DNA of 64,000 nucleotides. Source: Spartobacteria bacterium (lineage in GTDB: Bacteria > Verrucomicrobiota > Verrucomicrobiia > Chthoniobacterales > UBA10450). The stretch is from positions 79,987-143,986 of the forward strand of contig PMSN01000012.1 of the NCBI GenBank assembly GCA_003167555.1, read 5' to 3'. The notes below the pieces were generated by a model. It was given only the letters and a program-made list of their open reading frames with translations, had not been told where the DNA came from and searched no databases. Positions 18,028 to 26,484 of this stretch are shown here, piece by piece; position 1 is the first letter of the stretch, and every line of letters begins with the position of its first letter. The position numbers were made by a program, and so were the translations under genes.

Positions 18028-18849
18028 ATGAGAAGATTTTTCGCCTTCGTTTCCCTGCTCGCGGCCAGTGTCGTTGGTCTCAACGGCCAATCGCCCTACG
18101 AAAGCAGCGCGGACTTTGCGAAATACGCGATGAAATTGCGGGAGCAAGCGCTCCTCAAAGTCGAGCCCCAGGTTTTCGTGCCCACGACTTCGCGCGCGAG
18201 CATGACGCGCTTCCCGTGGAAGACGAGCATCGTAACGACGGTGTTCTGGATCGGCGAACAAGCCGGCGGCAATAACCCGGTGCCGAATGTGAAAAGCTCC
18301 TGGGACGCAAATTGGACTTCAAATTACGGGGGCTTCGACTCTCCGGACGCGGGATCGCGGCGGAACTTTATCCCGGTTTCGTTCGTGCCGCGGCAGAATC
18401 CGTTTTATTGCGCCTTGCCTTACAACGATGTGACGCACGGGCAGTTCAAGCCGGAGGCGGCGTTGGTCATCCCGTGGTTCAAGCAGGCCTACACCGAGCC
18501 GGGCCGGTCGGTTTGCAAGGACCATTGGCTCGCAATCCGCAAGGGCAACAAGACGTGCTACGCGCAGTGGGAAGATTGCGGGCCATTCCGCACGGATCAT
18601 TTTCAATATGTCTTCCAGAACGAACGGCCCAAGCCGAACCTGAACCGCGGCGCCGGTCTCGATGTCTCGCCGGCGGTGCGCGATTATCTGGGCTTATCGC
18701 CCACGGACGTGACCGACTGGCAGTTTATCGAAGTGCGCGATGTGCCGCCGGGCCCGTGGCGCAATTATGGCGACAACAATCATTTCGTTATCGCCAAGCG
18801 GCTGACCGAAGAAAAGGTCGCGCAGGAAACGTCCGGCAAGAAGAAGTAG
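18028..18849 (+). CDS. Secreted protein of unknown function, possibly double-psi barrel
   Basis: A 273-residue protein from the ATG at 18028, which opens a clean signal peptide (MRRFFAFVSLLAASVVGLNG). Two upstream in-frame ATGs (17938, 17968) would bury that signal and look unlikely. The C-terminal half has KTCYAQWEDCGPFRTDHFQY and GLDVSPAVRDYLGL, a pattern that recalls the RlpA/barwin double-psi beta barrel, with the phrase GLDVSPAV typical of those proteins; four cysteines are available for disulfides. FYCALPYNDV is a further conserved-looking block. The function is not known. It is convergent with the dynamin-like gene, six bases apart. Confidence 0.75.
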   Translation: MRRFFAFVSLLAASVVGLNGQSPYESSADFAKYAMKLREQALLKVEPQVFVPTTSRASMTRFPWKTSIVTTVFWIGEQAGGNNPVPNVKSSWDANWTSNYGGFDSPDAGSRRNFIPVSFVPRQNPFYCALPYNDVTHGQFKPEAALVIPWFKQAYTEPGRSVCKDHWLAIRKGNKTCYAQWEDCGPFRTDHFQYVFQNERPKPNLNRGAGLDVSPAVRDYLGLSPTDVTDWQFIEVRDVPPGPWRNYGDNNHFVIAKRLTEEKVAQETSGKKK

Positions 18850-18855
18850 CCGTCG

Positions 18856-20577
18856 CTACCGGCGAAGGCTTGATGACACTTCGCCAAGTTTCTCCCGCAA
18901 CTTTCCCGCCTGCTGCATGAGCGGCTCGTAACGTTTCCGCTCGGTCGTGCAGAAAGTGGCGAGCGGCTCGAACGCCACCGAAATTTCTTTGTAAAAAAGA
19001 TCGATGGCGTGTTTCATCTGGGCCTCGATGGCAGCGCTCAATTCCACGCGTTTCTTTTCCATCTCCTTTTCGTAGGCGGACAGAATTTTCCTGCGCTGCG
19101 AAAAAGCGACGATCGTTCCGATGACAGCGGCCGAAGCGGCGAGCACGCCCGTGACATCGGCGACCGCGGCGCTGCTCATCGCCACGATGATGGTGACGAT
19201 CCCGCCGGCCGCCGCCACGCCCACGGGCAACCGCAGCCACGCCGCGGTTTCGCGAAACATCCGTCCCAGCTGTTCCTCGACTCCCTTGCCCGCCACGCGT
19301 TCCACGAGGGTGAGCTGAATCGATTGCAGAAGTTCCCGGCGCTGGCGGGCGAAATCAGGAACCGTTTTTTGCACGCGCGTTTTCCCTTCGGAAGCCAGCT
19401 GCGTCTCGATCGCGTCCTGCAATTGCGGCCAAAGCCCGCGCAGATCGGTCTCGAGTAATTGGACCGCGTTCTCGACCTGCGGCTCGACGGTCTGGCGAAT
19501 TCTCGTTTCCACGTCCGTCTGGAAATCGTGCTGCCATTGCTCGCGGCTCCAGACGAGACGCCAGGTCCGCCAGAACGAGAGTTTCTCCTCGAGCAATCGC
19601 GTTCCTTGCTTCGAGCACTCACGGCAAGCCTGTTCCACGCCCCGCAAGAATCCCGCGACCTGCCTCAAGGTTTGGTCTTTGCGCACCTGAAGAAATTCGC
19701 TCACGCGTCCGAGATGTTTTTCGTCGCGCAGGATTGTCTCCACGGCTCCGCTGATTTCTTCCGCCAGTTCCTCGAGGACAACCCCGGCCGTGCGCGCCGT
19801 CGATTGCAGTTTCAACATCCGCACGCCGGATTCAGCGACCATGCGATTGATCTGTTCTTCCAGCGGGCCGAATCCACTCTCCTGCCAAAGCCGTTCCGGA
19901 TCCAGACCCGTCGTGCGCGCGAGCAACGCTTTCCGGGCGGAAACGGGAAAGATCGGCGGCGTGAAGCCAAGTTTTTGCATGGCCGTGTCCTGGAGATGGC
20001 GATGAATGACCTCGATTTCCGAAGCGTTGCGCAGATCGGCCTGTTGTAGAACGAAGACGACATTCTTGAGCCATTTTTTCTGCACGAATTTCAGCAGGTC
20101 CCACGCGGACTGCGACCACGGATTGACCACCGAGAAAACGAAGAGCACCAGGTCCGCGCGCGGCACAAAATTCTCGGTGATGGTCTGGTGCTCGGCCACC
20201 ATCGTGTTGGTGCCCGGCGTATCCACGACGTTGAAGTCGCGCAGAAATGGAATCGGCAGATAACGCTCCGTGAGCTGCTGCGAGATCTCGACCGATTTTT
20301 CCTCGGCGCCGAAACGAAAGATGTAAACGCGATCCGTCGCCGGGAGAACGTCGACTTTCGCAAATTCCTGGCGAAAGAGCGCGTTCAGCAGCGAGGATTT
20401 TCCAGCTTTGACCTCGCCGACCACGACAAAGAGAAGCGGCTCCCGGATGTCGGTGAGCAATCCGTGGAGCGTGTCGAGTGTGCCCGCGTCGCGGCGCATT
20501 TCGGAGCCGAGTTTGAGCAGACCTCCCAGCGCAGTTTCGAGATCGGTTCGAAGCTGCAGATAATTATCCGCGATCAT
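18856..20577 (-). CDS. Bacterial dynamin-like GTPase
   Basis: A 573-residue large GTPase. G1 is GEVKAGKSSLLNALF (from residue 54, Lys60), G3 is NVVDTPGTNTM near residue 115, and the region WLKNVVFVLQQADL occupies the G4 position with QQAD in place of TKxD, as in several bacterial dynamin-like proteins. Helical stalk segments follow, then two adjacent hydrophobic helices near residues 455-495 that would insert in the membrane, then a final coiled-coil. Family members remodel or fuse membranes or respond to envelope damage. It is followed on the same strand by nothing downstream and preceded by the deacetylase gene 10 bases away. The partner often seen in such systems, a second dynamin, is absent. 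Confidence 0.87.
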   Translation of the reverse strand: MIADNYLQLRTDLETALGGLLKLGSEMRRDAGTLDTLHGLLTDIREPLLFVVVGEVKAGKSSLLNALFRQEFAKVDVLPATDRVYIFRFGAEEKSVEISQQLTERYLPIPFLRDFNVVDTPGTNTMVAEHQTITENFVPRADLVLFVFSVVNPWSQSAWDLLKFVQKKWLKNVVFVLQQADLRNASEIEVIHRHLQDTAMQKLGFTPPIFPVSARKALLARTTGLDPERLWQESGFGPLEEQINRMVAESGVRMLKLQSTARTAGVVLEELAEEISGAVETILRDEKHLGRVSEFLQVRKDQTLRQVAGFLRGVEQACRECSKQGTRLLEEKLSFWRTWRLVWSREQWQHDFQTDVETRIRQTVEPQVENAVQLLETDLRGLWPQLQDAIETQLASEGKTRVQKTVPDFARQRRELLQSIQLTLVERVAGKGVEEQLGRMFRETAAWLRLPVGVAAAGGIVTIIVAMSSAAVADVTGVLAASAAVIGTIVAFSQRRKILSAYEKEMEKKRVELSAAIEAQMKHAIDLFYKEISVAFEPLATFCTTERKRYEPLMQQAGKLREKLGEVSSSLRR

Positions 20578-20587
20578 GGCCGCCCGA

Positions 20588-21433
20588 TTAACCGCCGGGA
20601 GTGCTCGTTGTAACGGGCGGGGTGGAAACCGAAGCAGGCGATGGGATGGGCGTGGTGCTTGCGCGTGGCGAAGGCGATGGCTTCGGCGGCAATGGTTTCG
20701 CCAGCGCCAGCAAATCGGTCACGGTGACGGATTTGAAACCTTTGGCCTCGAGTTGATTGAACGTCGCCACCATGGCTTCGATCGTTGGCGGGTGAATGTC
20801 GTGCGACAGAACAATCGAACCGGGTCGCGTTTCCTTCAGGATCCGGCTGGTGACCACGCTTGGCCCGGGCCGCTTCCAATCGAGCGGATCCACGTCCCAA
20901 ATAATAATGCGATAGCCGAACTCGTCGTGGATCCAGCGCTTCTGGTTAGCCGTGATGGAGCCATAGGGCGGGCGCAGCAATGCCGGCCGCTTGCCGATGG
21001 CCGCGACGATCGCGTCTTCCGTTTTTTGCAACTCATGCCGGACCGCTTCGTCCGACATTTTTGCCAGGTTCGGATGCGACCAGGAATGGTTCCCGATCTC
21101 ATGCCCCTCGCGGACCGCGCGCCGGAGAATCTCAGGATGGTCCGCCGCGTTTTGCCCGACGACAAAAAATGTCGCTTTGAAATGATGGGCCGCGAGGAGA
21201 TCCAGCAGTTTCGGAGTGAGCGTGGCGTTGGGGCCATCGTCGAAGGTGAGAGCGATGTAAGGGCCTTCGACGTGGACGGAATTAAACGTGATCTGGGGCT
21301 GGGCCGGCGTGGGCGCGGCTACGGCCGTACTCGCGCCCGGAAGCGACGGAACAGGAGTGGCGCTTTGCCCGGGAGTCACCTGAGAAAACAAGAGACTGAG
21401 CGAGAAATAAACAAACAACCGTCGAGCGAACAT
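20588..21433 (-). CDS. Polysaccharide deacetylase (NodB domain, carbohydrate esterase 4)
   Basis: A 281-residue secreted deacetylase with a signal peptide, a Pro/Ser/Thr linker and the NodB domain from about residue 60. All five CE4 motifs are visible: TFDDGPNATLT (catalytic base and metal Asp), HSWSHPNL (metal-binding His pair), RPPYGSIT, DVDPLDWKRP and LSHDIHP. It probably removes acetyl groups from peptidoglycan N-acetylglucosamine or an exopolysaccharide. The C-terminus is a long Pro/Ser/Thr tail ending in the stop at 20588. It is divergent from the hybrid kinase, 218 bases away, and lies upstream of the dynamin-like gene on the same strand. Specificity is not known. Confidence 0.92.
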   Translation of the reverse strand: MFARRLFVYFSLSLLFSQVTPGQSATPVPSLPGASTAVAAPTPAQPQITFNSVHVEGPYIALTFDDGPNATLTPKLLDLLAAHHFKATFFVVGQNAADHPEILRRAVREGHEIGNHSWSHPNLAKMSDEAVRHELQKTEDAIVAAIGKRPALLRPPYGSITANQKRWIHDEFGYRIIIWDVDPLDWKRPGPSVVTSRILKETRPGSIVLSHDIHPPTIEAMVATFNQLEAKGFKSVTVTDLLALAKPLPPKPSPSPRASTTPIPSPASVSTPPVTTSTPGG

Positions 21434-21651
21434 TTGATGACTAAAAACGAGAGCAGAAAACTTTCGCTGTATCTAGCAGAGGCAACCTGCAACGCAAGCC
21501 ACGGCGCAGCCGGATTTTTCCGGGATAAATGGCATCTCGTGGCAGTCATCCTGCTCCAAACAATTGCGACCAACTACTCCGCCTGAGGCGGAACGACGCG
21601 CCCGCGCGAGGTGAGACCTTGGGGTGCGCTGCGATAATTGCTTCTCCTGAA

Positions 21652-23544
21652 ATGAAAATTCTGCTCATCGAAGACCATCCGGGCAGCCGGCGCAACCTCC
21701 AGCGGCTCATCGCGCGGCGCGGCCACGAGGTCGTTGCCCTGGCCAGCGCCGAAGAGGCCGAGGCCGCGCTCGCGAACGAGACCTTTCCGTTTCTGATCCT
21801 CGATTGGATGTTGCCCGGGAAAAGTGGAGTCGACTTGTGTCGCGAGCTGCGCGCCAAACCGAACGGCGACGAGATGTTTATTCTGCTGGTCACGGCGCGG
21901 GCCGATACCGCCGATCTCGAACAGGCGCTGCAAGCCGGCGCCAACGATTATCTGACGAAGCCGCTCGACGTCGGACTCCTGAACGTTCGAATCTCCGTGG
22001 CCGAGCGGGAAATTCGCGACCTCGCCGAACGCAATCACGCCCGCGCGGCCTTGCAGGAATCCGCGCGCACGATGACGAATATTCTTGAGAACACGACCGA
22101 CGGATTCTTCGCGGTCGACTCGGAATGGAAACTTGCGTATCTCAATGCGGAAGCCGAAGCGATCCTCGGCCGCACGCGGAATGAATTACTGGGCGGCGTT
22201 CTCTGGGAACGGTTTCCGGAATTGGTCGGCTCCGTTTTTCAGGCTAATTACGAGAGGGTCATGGCGGAGCAGGCCGCGATGGAATTTGAGGCGAGCGATC
22301 GCACCGGGGAAATTTGGTACGAAGTGCACGCTTATCCCAGCAACGGCGGCGTCTCGATTTTTTTCCGCGACATCAGCGAGCGAAAGAAATGCGAAACCGA
22401 ACGGCTCACGACGAGCAAACTCGAATCGCTCGGCACGCTCGCGGGCGGCATCGCTCACGACCTGAACAACATTCTCACAGTGATCTCCGGCAACATCGGG
22501 CTGGCGCAAATCGAGGCGCCCGCGGAATCGGGCAATCTGCTTGGGTTCCTTTCCAAAGCCGGCCAGGCGGCGCAGCACGCGGCGCATCTTTCGAGTCAGT
22601 TGCTGACTTTTTCGAAGGGGGGCGCGCCGTTGAAAAAAGTCATCTCGATCGGCGAACTCCTCGAGCACTCGGCCGAGTTCGCGCTTTACGGATCGAACCT
22701 GCGCGCGGATTTCGATATTGCCGTGGATCTTTGGAAAGCGGAAGTCGACGCCGGTCAGATCGAGCAAGTGGTCAACGCGCTGATGCTGAACGCGCGCGAA
22801 GCGATGCCGCACGGAGGGACAGTTCGCGTCCGCTCACGCAATGTCGTTCTTGAAGATGACGCCAGCGCGATTCTTCCGGCCGGTCATTACGTCAAAGTCA
22901 CGATCACGGATCGCGGCCCCGGAATTTCCGACGAGCTGCGCACGAAGATTTTCGATCCGTATTTCACGACGAAGCCGACCGGCACGGGATTGGGGCTGGC
23001 GATCAGTTACTCGATCGTGAAGAAACACGGCGGTTTCCTGCTTCTGGAGAATTCCTCGCCGGAAGGTTCCGCTTTCGCCTTTTATTTGCGCGCGAGCGAT
23101 CGCCGGATAGCGGCGCCGGAAGTGCGAAGTGCGCCGCGCCCGTTTCATTTCAATCATCAACGCGTCCTCGTGATGGATGACGAAGCCGCGATCCGGGAAT
23201 TGACTTCACAGCTTCTCGGCACGCTTGGTTACGAAGTGACGGCGGTGCCGGACGGGCTCGAGGCGGTAAAACTTTACGAACGCGCCCTGCGCCGCGGCGA
23301 ACATTTCCAGGCAGTGATCCTCGACGCCACCGTGCGCGGCGGGATGGGCGGCGTGGCGACGATCGAGCGTTTGCGCGCAATGGATCCGGAAGTCAACGCC
23401 ATCATTTGCAGCGGCTACTCCGATGAGGCGGCGCTCTCGGAATTTCTCGCCTACGGTTTTCGCGGCGCGCTCCCGAAACCATTCACGCGCTCAGAGCTGG
23501 CGGAAGCGTTGCAACGGACGTTCGAATCGACGAACGCGAATTAG
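21652..23544 (+). CDS. Hybrid sensor kinase: REC-PAS-HisKA-HATPase-REC
   Basis: A 630-residue soluble two-component protein. The start at 21652 (MKILLIEDHPGS) is the usual first residue of a receiver domain; the longer frame before it is intergenic. Domain order: receiver 1 with Asp51 (LILDWMLPGKSG), a short coiled linker, PAS (about 130-245), dimerisation domain with phosphorylatable His269 (GGIAHDLNNILTVISGN), HATPase with TDRGPGISDELRTKIFDPYF and GTGLGLAIS, and receiver 2 with Asp558. There is no membrane segment, so it should sense an internal signal or be fed by another kinase. No dedicated output regulator sits beside it. Confidence 0.92.
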   Translation: MKILLIEDHPGSRRNLQRLIARRGHEVVALASAEEAEAALANETFPFLILDWMLPGKSGVDLCRELRAKPNGDEMFILLVTARADTADLEQALQAGANDYLTKPLDVGLLNVRISVAEREIRDLAERNHARAALQESARTMTNILENTTDGFFAVDSEWKLAYLNAEAEAILGRTRNELLGGVLWERFPELVGSVFQANYERVMAEQAAMEFEASDRTGEIWYEVHAYPSNGGVSIFFRDISERKKCETERLTTSKLESLGTLAGGIAHDLNNILTVISGNIGLAQIEAPAESGNLLGFLSKAGQAAQHAAHLSSQLLTFSKGGAPLKKVISIGELLEHSAEFALYGSNLRADFDIAVDLWKAEVDAGQIEQVVNALMLNAREAMPHGGTVRVRSRNVVLEDDASAILPAGHYVKVTITDRGPGISDELRTKIFDPYFTTKPTGTGLGLAISYSIVKKHGGFLLLENSSPEGSAFAFYLRASDRRIAAPEVRSAPRPFHFNHQRVLVMDDEAAIRELTSQLLGTLGYEVTAVPDGLEAVKLYERALRRGEHFQAVILDATVRGGMGGVATIERLRAMDPEVNAIICSGYSDEAALSEFLAYGFRGALPKPFTRSELAEALQRTFESTNAN

Positions 23545-23565
23545 TTCTGCGCCGCGGTTACGCGG

Positions 23566-24075
23566 TTATCCTTTAGGGATTTTTTCCAGCTCCGCAATGA
23601 AAGCGGCCGGCCCGCCCTCGACGTAGCCCAGCTCTCCCACCTTCTTCCCGCTGCCGTTGAGCACGATGATGGTCGGGAAAGCCTGGATCTCAAACTTCTC
23701 CGCGAGCTTGTTGTTCTGAGTCTTGAGCTCATTCGGGATCTGCCGCCTCATCGGGAAATCGATTTCCAGAAGAACCAGGTTCTTGGTCGCATATTCCTTG
23801 AAGGCGGGCTTGGAAAAAATCTCCTTGTCGATTTTGATGCACCAGCCGCACCAATCCGAGCCGGTGAAATCGAGCAGCAACAGTTTGTTGTCAGCCCTGG
23901 CTTTCTGTTCGGCCTGTTCGTAACTGGTCAGCCATCCCGTTTTAGCCGCGACTGAGACGGAATCTGCCGGCTGGACAGACTCCTCCATCGCTTCCGTTCG
24001 CCGGCTGCATCCGGAAAGGGCGAAGACCGCGAGGGCAACAACGAAAAGGCGGAGGCAAACCGGCAATTTTTTCAC
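23566..24075 (-). CDS. Thioredoxin-fold lipoprotein
   Basis: A 169-residue lipoprotein. The signal ends in LSGC with the lipidated Cys23. The thioredoxin-fold domain begins at about residue 50 (TSYEQAEQKARADNKLLLLDF), has the redox pair WCGWC (Cys76, Cys79) and the cis-proline segment QAFPTIIVLN. The CxxC and preceding TGSDWCGWC are characteristic of the DsbD-like/thioredoxin_7 group found in Bacteroidetes and Verrucomicrobia. It would act on cell-envelope disulfides. It stands alone, convergent with the kinase gene. Confidence 0.88.
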   Translation of the reverse strand: MKKLPVCLRLFVVALAVFALSGCSRRTEAMEESVQPADSVSVAAKTGWLTSYEQAEQKARADNKLLLLDFTGSDWCGWCIKIDKEIFSKPAFKEYATKNLVLLEIDFPMRRQIPNELKTQNNKLAEKFEIQAFPTIIVLNGSGKKVGELGYVEGGPAAFIAELEKIPKG

Positions 24076-24210
24076 GCGCCAACTTCCGGTGGATTCCGTC
24101 GCCGCGCAAGCAGCAGGGAGCGCAGTGCGACCGTTTCAAAGTCGCACGGCGCGGACTCGTACAAAACTAGCCCGGCGCAGGACGCCGAGCTAAGAAATCA
24201 ACCGAGAGAT

Positions 24211-24498
24211 TTACCTGATGTGTCCCGAGACGAGCTTGGTCATCTCGAACATGCTGACCTGGCTCTTGCCGTTGAACACGGGCTTGAGCGAATCATCCGC
24301 ATTGATCATCGTCCGCTTTTTCTTGTCCTGGCATCCGTTCTTCTTGATGTAGTCCCAGAGCTTCTTGGTGAGTTCGGAACGTGGGAGCGGTTTCGAGCCG
24401 ACGATCGCGGAGAGTTTATCATCGGGCTGCACCGGCCTCATGAAGGCGGCGTTCGGTTTACGTTTTGAAGGAGTCTTTTTGGCTTTGGTTTTCGGCAT
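24211..24498 (-). CDS. SWIB/MDM2 domain protein
   Basis: A 95-residue protein with a lysine-rich N-terminal tail (KTKAKKTPSKRKP) followed by a complete SWIB domain: FMRPVQPDDKLSAIVG, LTKKLWDYIKKNGCQ, MINADDSLKPVF and MFEMTKLVSGHI. SWIB domains are known from eukaryotic chromatin remodellers, and stand-alone versions occur in Chlamydiae, where they have been linked to chromatin condensation, and in Verrucomicrobia. A nucleoid-binding role is inferred from the basic tail, not shown. Its neighbours give no clue. Confidence 0.9.
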   Translation of the reverse strand: MPKTKAKKTPSKRKPNAAFMRPVQPDDKLSAIVGSKPLPRSELTKKLWDYIKKNGCQDKKKRTMINADDSLKPVFNGKSQVSMFEMTKLVSGHIR

Positions 24499-24568
24499 AG
24501 AGGCTGATTAATCCTTCGCTCGTAGGAGGGCAATATTAATTTTAGCGAATCGGAAAATTTTTCGCCCC

Positions 24569-25735
24569 TCAATCCACCCGCCGGACCGCTATGGCGGCCA
24601 CGTCGTCAGTGGCCGGCTCCCCGCCATCGTTCTGCGCGGCCTGCCCGACCACGCGTGTGAGCAAGGCCTGAGCGGTGCCCGCCATCGGCTGCAACATCTC
24701 TGAGAGCCGCGCCGCAGAGAGCCGCGGATTTTCGTCGTGCCCCGAACTCTGCAAGCCATCGGTGTAGAGGAAAAACACGTCGCCGGGCTCCAGGTCGATT
24801 CTGGTTTCGACAAACTCCGAGCGCTCGAGCAATCCCAGCGGCGGCGCCGAGGACGGAACCGATTCGGTCCGTCCATTGGTGCGCGCCACGAGCAAGGGCG
24901 GATGTCCCGCGCCCACCACGCTGGCACGGCCGGTCGCCGGATCGAGCGCGACGCACATCGCCGTCATGAAGGAGCGCGCGCCGAAAATGCTCCGGAAATC
25001 GTTGTTCACCGCCTCCATGATTTCCGCCGGGTCGTTATTCTCCACCGTGCCGTGATGAAAAAGAAGTTTTGCCAGGGTGGTGAGGAGCGCCGCCGAAGCG
25101 CCGTGTCCCGTCGCGTCCGCGATCCAGAATAACGTCCTCCCATCGGCCATCCGGATCCATCCATAGATATCGCCGCCGACCTGAATGACAGGCCGATAAC
25201 AAGCCGCGATGTCCCAGCCCGGCAGCACCAGCGGTTTGTGCGGAATGAGAGATTGCTGCGTCAGCCGCGCGGCGGCGAGGTCGCGCTCGAGATTGTGCCG
25301 CCAGGCTTCGAGCTCGTCATTCTGAGCCTGCAATTGGCGCCGCATCGAGCGGAGGCGCAATTGGGTGTCGATCCGCGCGCGCAAGACGGCTTGATTGATT
25401 GGCTTGGTCACGAAATCGTCCGCGCCTGCTTCGAGACACAACACTTCGCTCTCCTCCCCGCCGTGTCCCGTTAACATGATCGTGGGGATCTGAGCGATGG
25501 CGTCGTCGCTGTCCTGCCGAAGTTTTTTCAGAACTTCCGCGCCATCCATCCCCGGCATGTCGAAGTCCAGGAGCAAGAGCGATGGCGGCTCCTCATGCAG
25601 CATTTGCAACGCCTGGATTCCATCGGCGGCCTGCGTGGAGGAAAAACCGGCGCTCGACAGAATGCGCGCCAGCAGCTTCCGGCTCGTCGCGTCGTCGTCT
25701 GCCACCAGGATTCGTTCGCTCGGTTTGCGGCTCAT
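24569..25735 (-). CDS. Response regulator with PP2C (RsbU/SpoIIE) phosphatase output
   Basis: A 388-residue protein. Start at 25735 (MSRKPSERILVADDD) places the receiver at the N-terminus as usual; the longer frame to 25837 adds unlikely residues. The receiver has Asp57 (LLLLDFDMPGMDGAEV) and Lys of VTKPIN. A coiled linker (QLRLRSMRRQLQAQNDELEAW) leads to the SpoIIE-type phosphatase domain with GGDIYGWIRMADGRTLFWIADATGHG and GDVFFLYTDGLQSS metal-binding aspartates. It probably dephosphorylates an anti-anti-sigma (STAS) protein when phosphorylated. No STAS gene is adjacent; one lies at 35126-35638 with its own phosphatase. Confidence 0.9.
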   Translation of the reverse strand: MSRKPSERILVADDDATSRKLLARILSSAGFSSTQAADGIQALQMLHEEPPSLLLLDFDMPGMDGAEVLKKLRQDSDDAIAQIPTIMLTGHGGEESEVLCLEAGADDFVTKPINQAVLRARIDTQLRLRSMRRQLQAQNDELEAWRHNLERDLAAARLTQQSLIPHKPLVLPGWDIAACYRPVIQVGGDIYGWIRMADGRTLFWIADATGHGASAALLTTLAKLLFHHGTVENNDPAEIMEAVNNDFRSIFGARSFMTAMCVALDPATGRASVVGAGHPPLLVARTNGRTESVPSSAPPLGLLERSEFVETRIDLEPGDVFFLYTDGLQSSGHDENPRLSAARLSEMLQPMAGTAQALLTRVVGQAAQNDGGEPATDDVAAIAVRRVD

Positions 25736-25919
25736 CTTTGCTTGTGATTCGAAAACAACAGGCCGCGGAATTGTATTTTTTCGTTTTCTCAAAAAATACG
25801 GGCCGGTCGAAACCGCGCGAAGTGGCCCGATTCGCACGCTTCTGGGTTGTGGGTAAGATACCGATTGTCAGCGGCCCTACATTGAATTACAACGGATAGA
25901 CTTTCGTCGAAACCAACTT

Positions 25920-26294
25920 ATGAAACTTTCGCTCTCGCTTGCGCTATTCGGTGCCTTGCTCTTCCTCTCCTCGTGCGAGGACGAACCGCCGGTGCGTTCG
26001 ACGCGACACCATCCCCCTTCCCCTTCGGCGCAGTATCCGCCGCAGCCGCAGCCCTACGAGAACGGGCCGCAGCCTCCGGCGCCCGAGGTGACGCAAGAGC
26101 CGACTTCGCAACCAGCCGCGACGCCAGCGGTGAAGCCCAAGGGCGACATCCCGTACGGAATCCCTGTTCCGAACAAGCCCGGGTTTGTCACCAGTCCTTA
26201 CGCGCCCAATTCCGGCTACGTCGACGTGCGCGGATTTCCTCCGGGAACTGAAGTCAAAGATCCTTACACGGGAAAAATATTCCTCGTTCCCTGA
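25920..26294 (+). CDS. Small proline-rich lipoprotein
   Basis: A 124-residue lipoprotein. The signal peptide ends in LSSC, and the following 60 residues are Pro/Gln/Thr rich. The C-terminal third ([43 protein letters not shown]) is a conserved-looking compact segment, cited in parts here as [13 protein letters not shown] and [15 protein letters not shown]. Such proteins are common in Verrucomicrobia and have no assigned function. Upstream, TTGTCA and TACAAC 17 bases apart (around 25865-25893) could be a weak promoter. Palindromic repeat F follows directly. Confidence 0.75.
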   Translation: MKLSLSLALFGALLFLSSCEDEPPVRSTRHHPPSPSAQYPPQPQPYENGPQPPAPEVTQEPTSQPAATPAVKPKGDIPYGIPVPNKPGFVTSPYAPNSGYVDVRGFPPGTEVKDPYTGKIFLVP

Positions 26295-26299
26295 CGCAT

Positions 26300-26371
26300 G
26301 GTAGGGACGGCGCGCTGCGCCGTCCGGTGCGTGGGCGAAACCTTCGGACGCCGCAGCGCGGCGTCCTTACC
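26300..26371. repeat. Palindromic intergenic repeat, family F (copy 1)
   Basis: Arms GGTAGGGACGGCGCGCTGCG (from 26300) and its near-complement ending CGGCGTCCTTACC (26346-26371) enclose a short loop. A half copy of the same arm at 44127-44152 lies inside the rimO coding sequence. It sits six bases after the lipoprotein stop. Confidence 0.85.
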
Positions 26372-26484
26372 CAAGCGGCAGCACTGGACAACCCCGCCGA
26401 TTATCCGATGCTGTGCGTCGCGCGCGCCGCGATCTTTGCAGGAGCGCACCGCCTGGAGCCGAACCGATTGATTAATAGAGTGGT

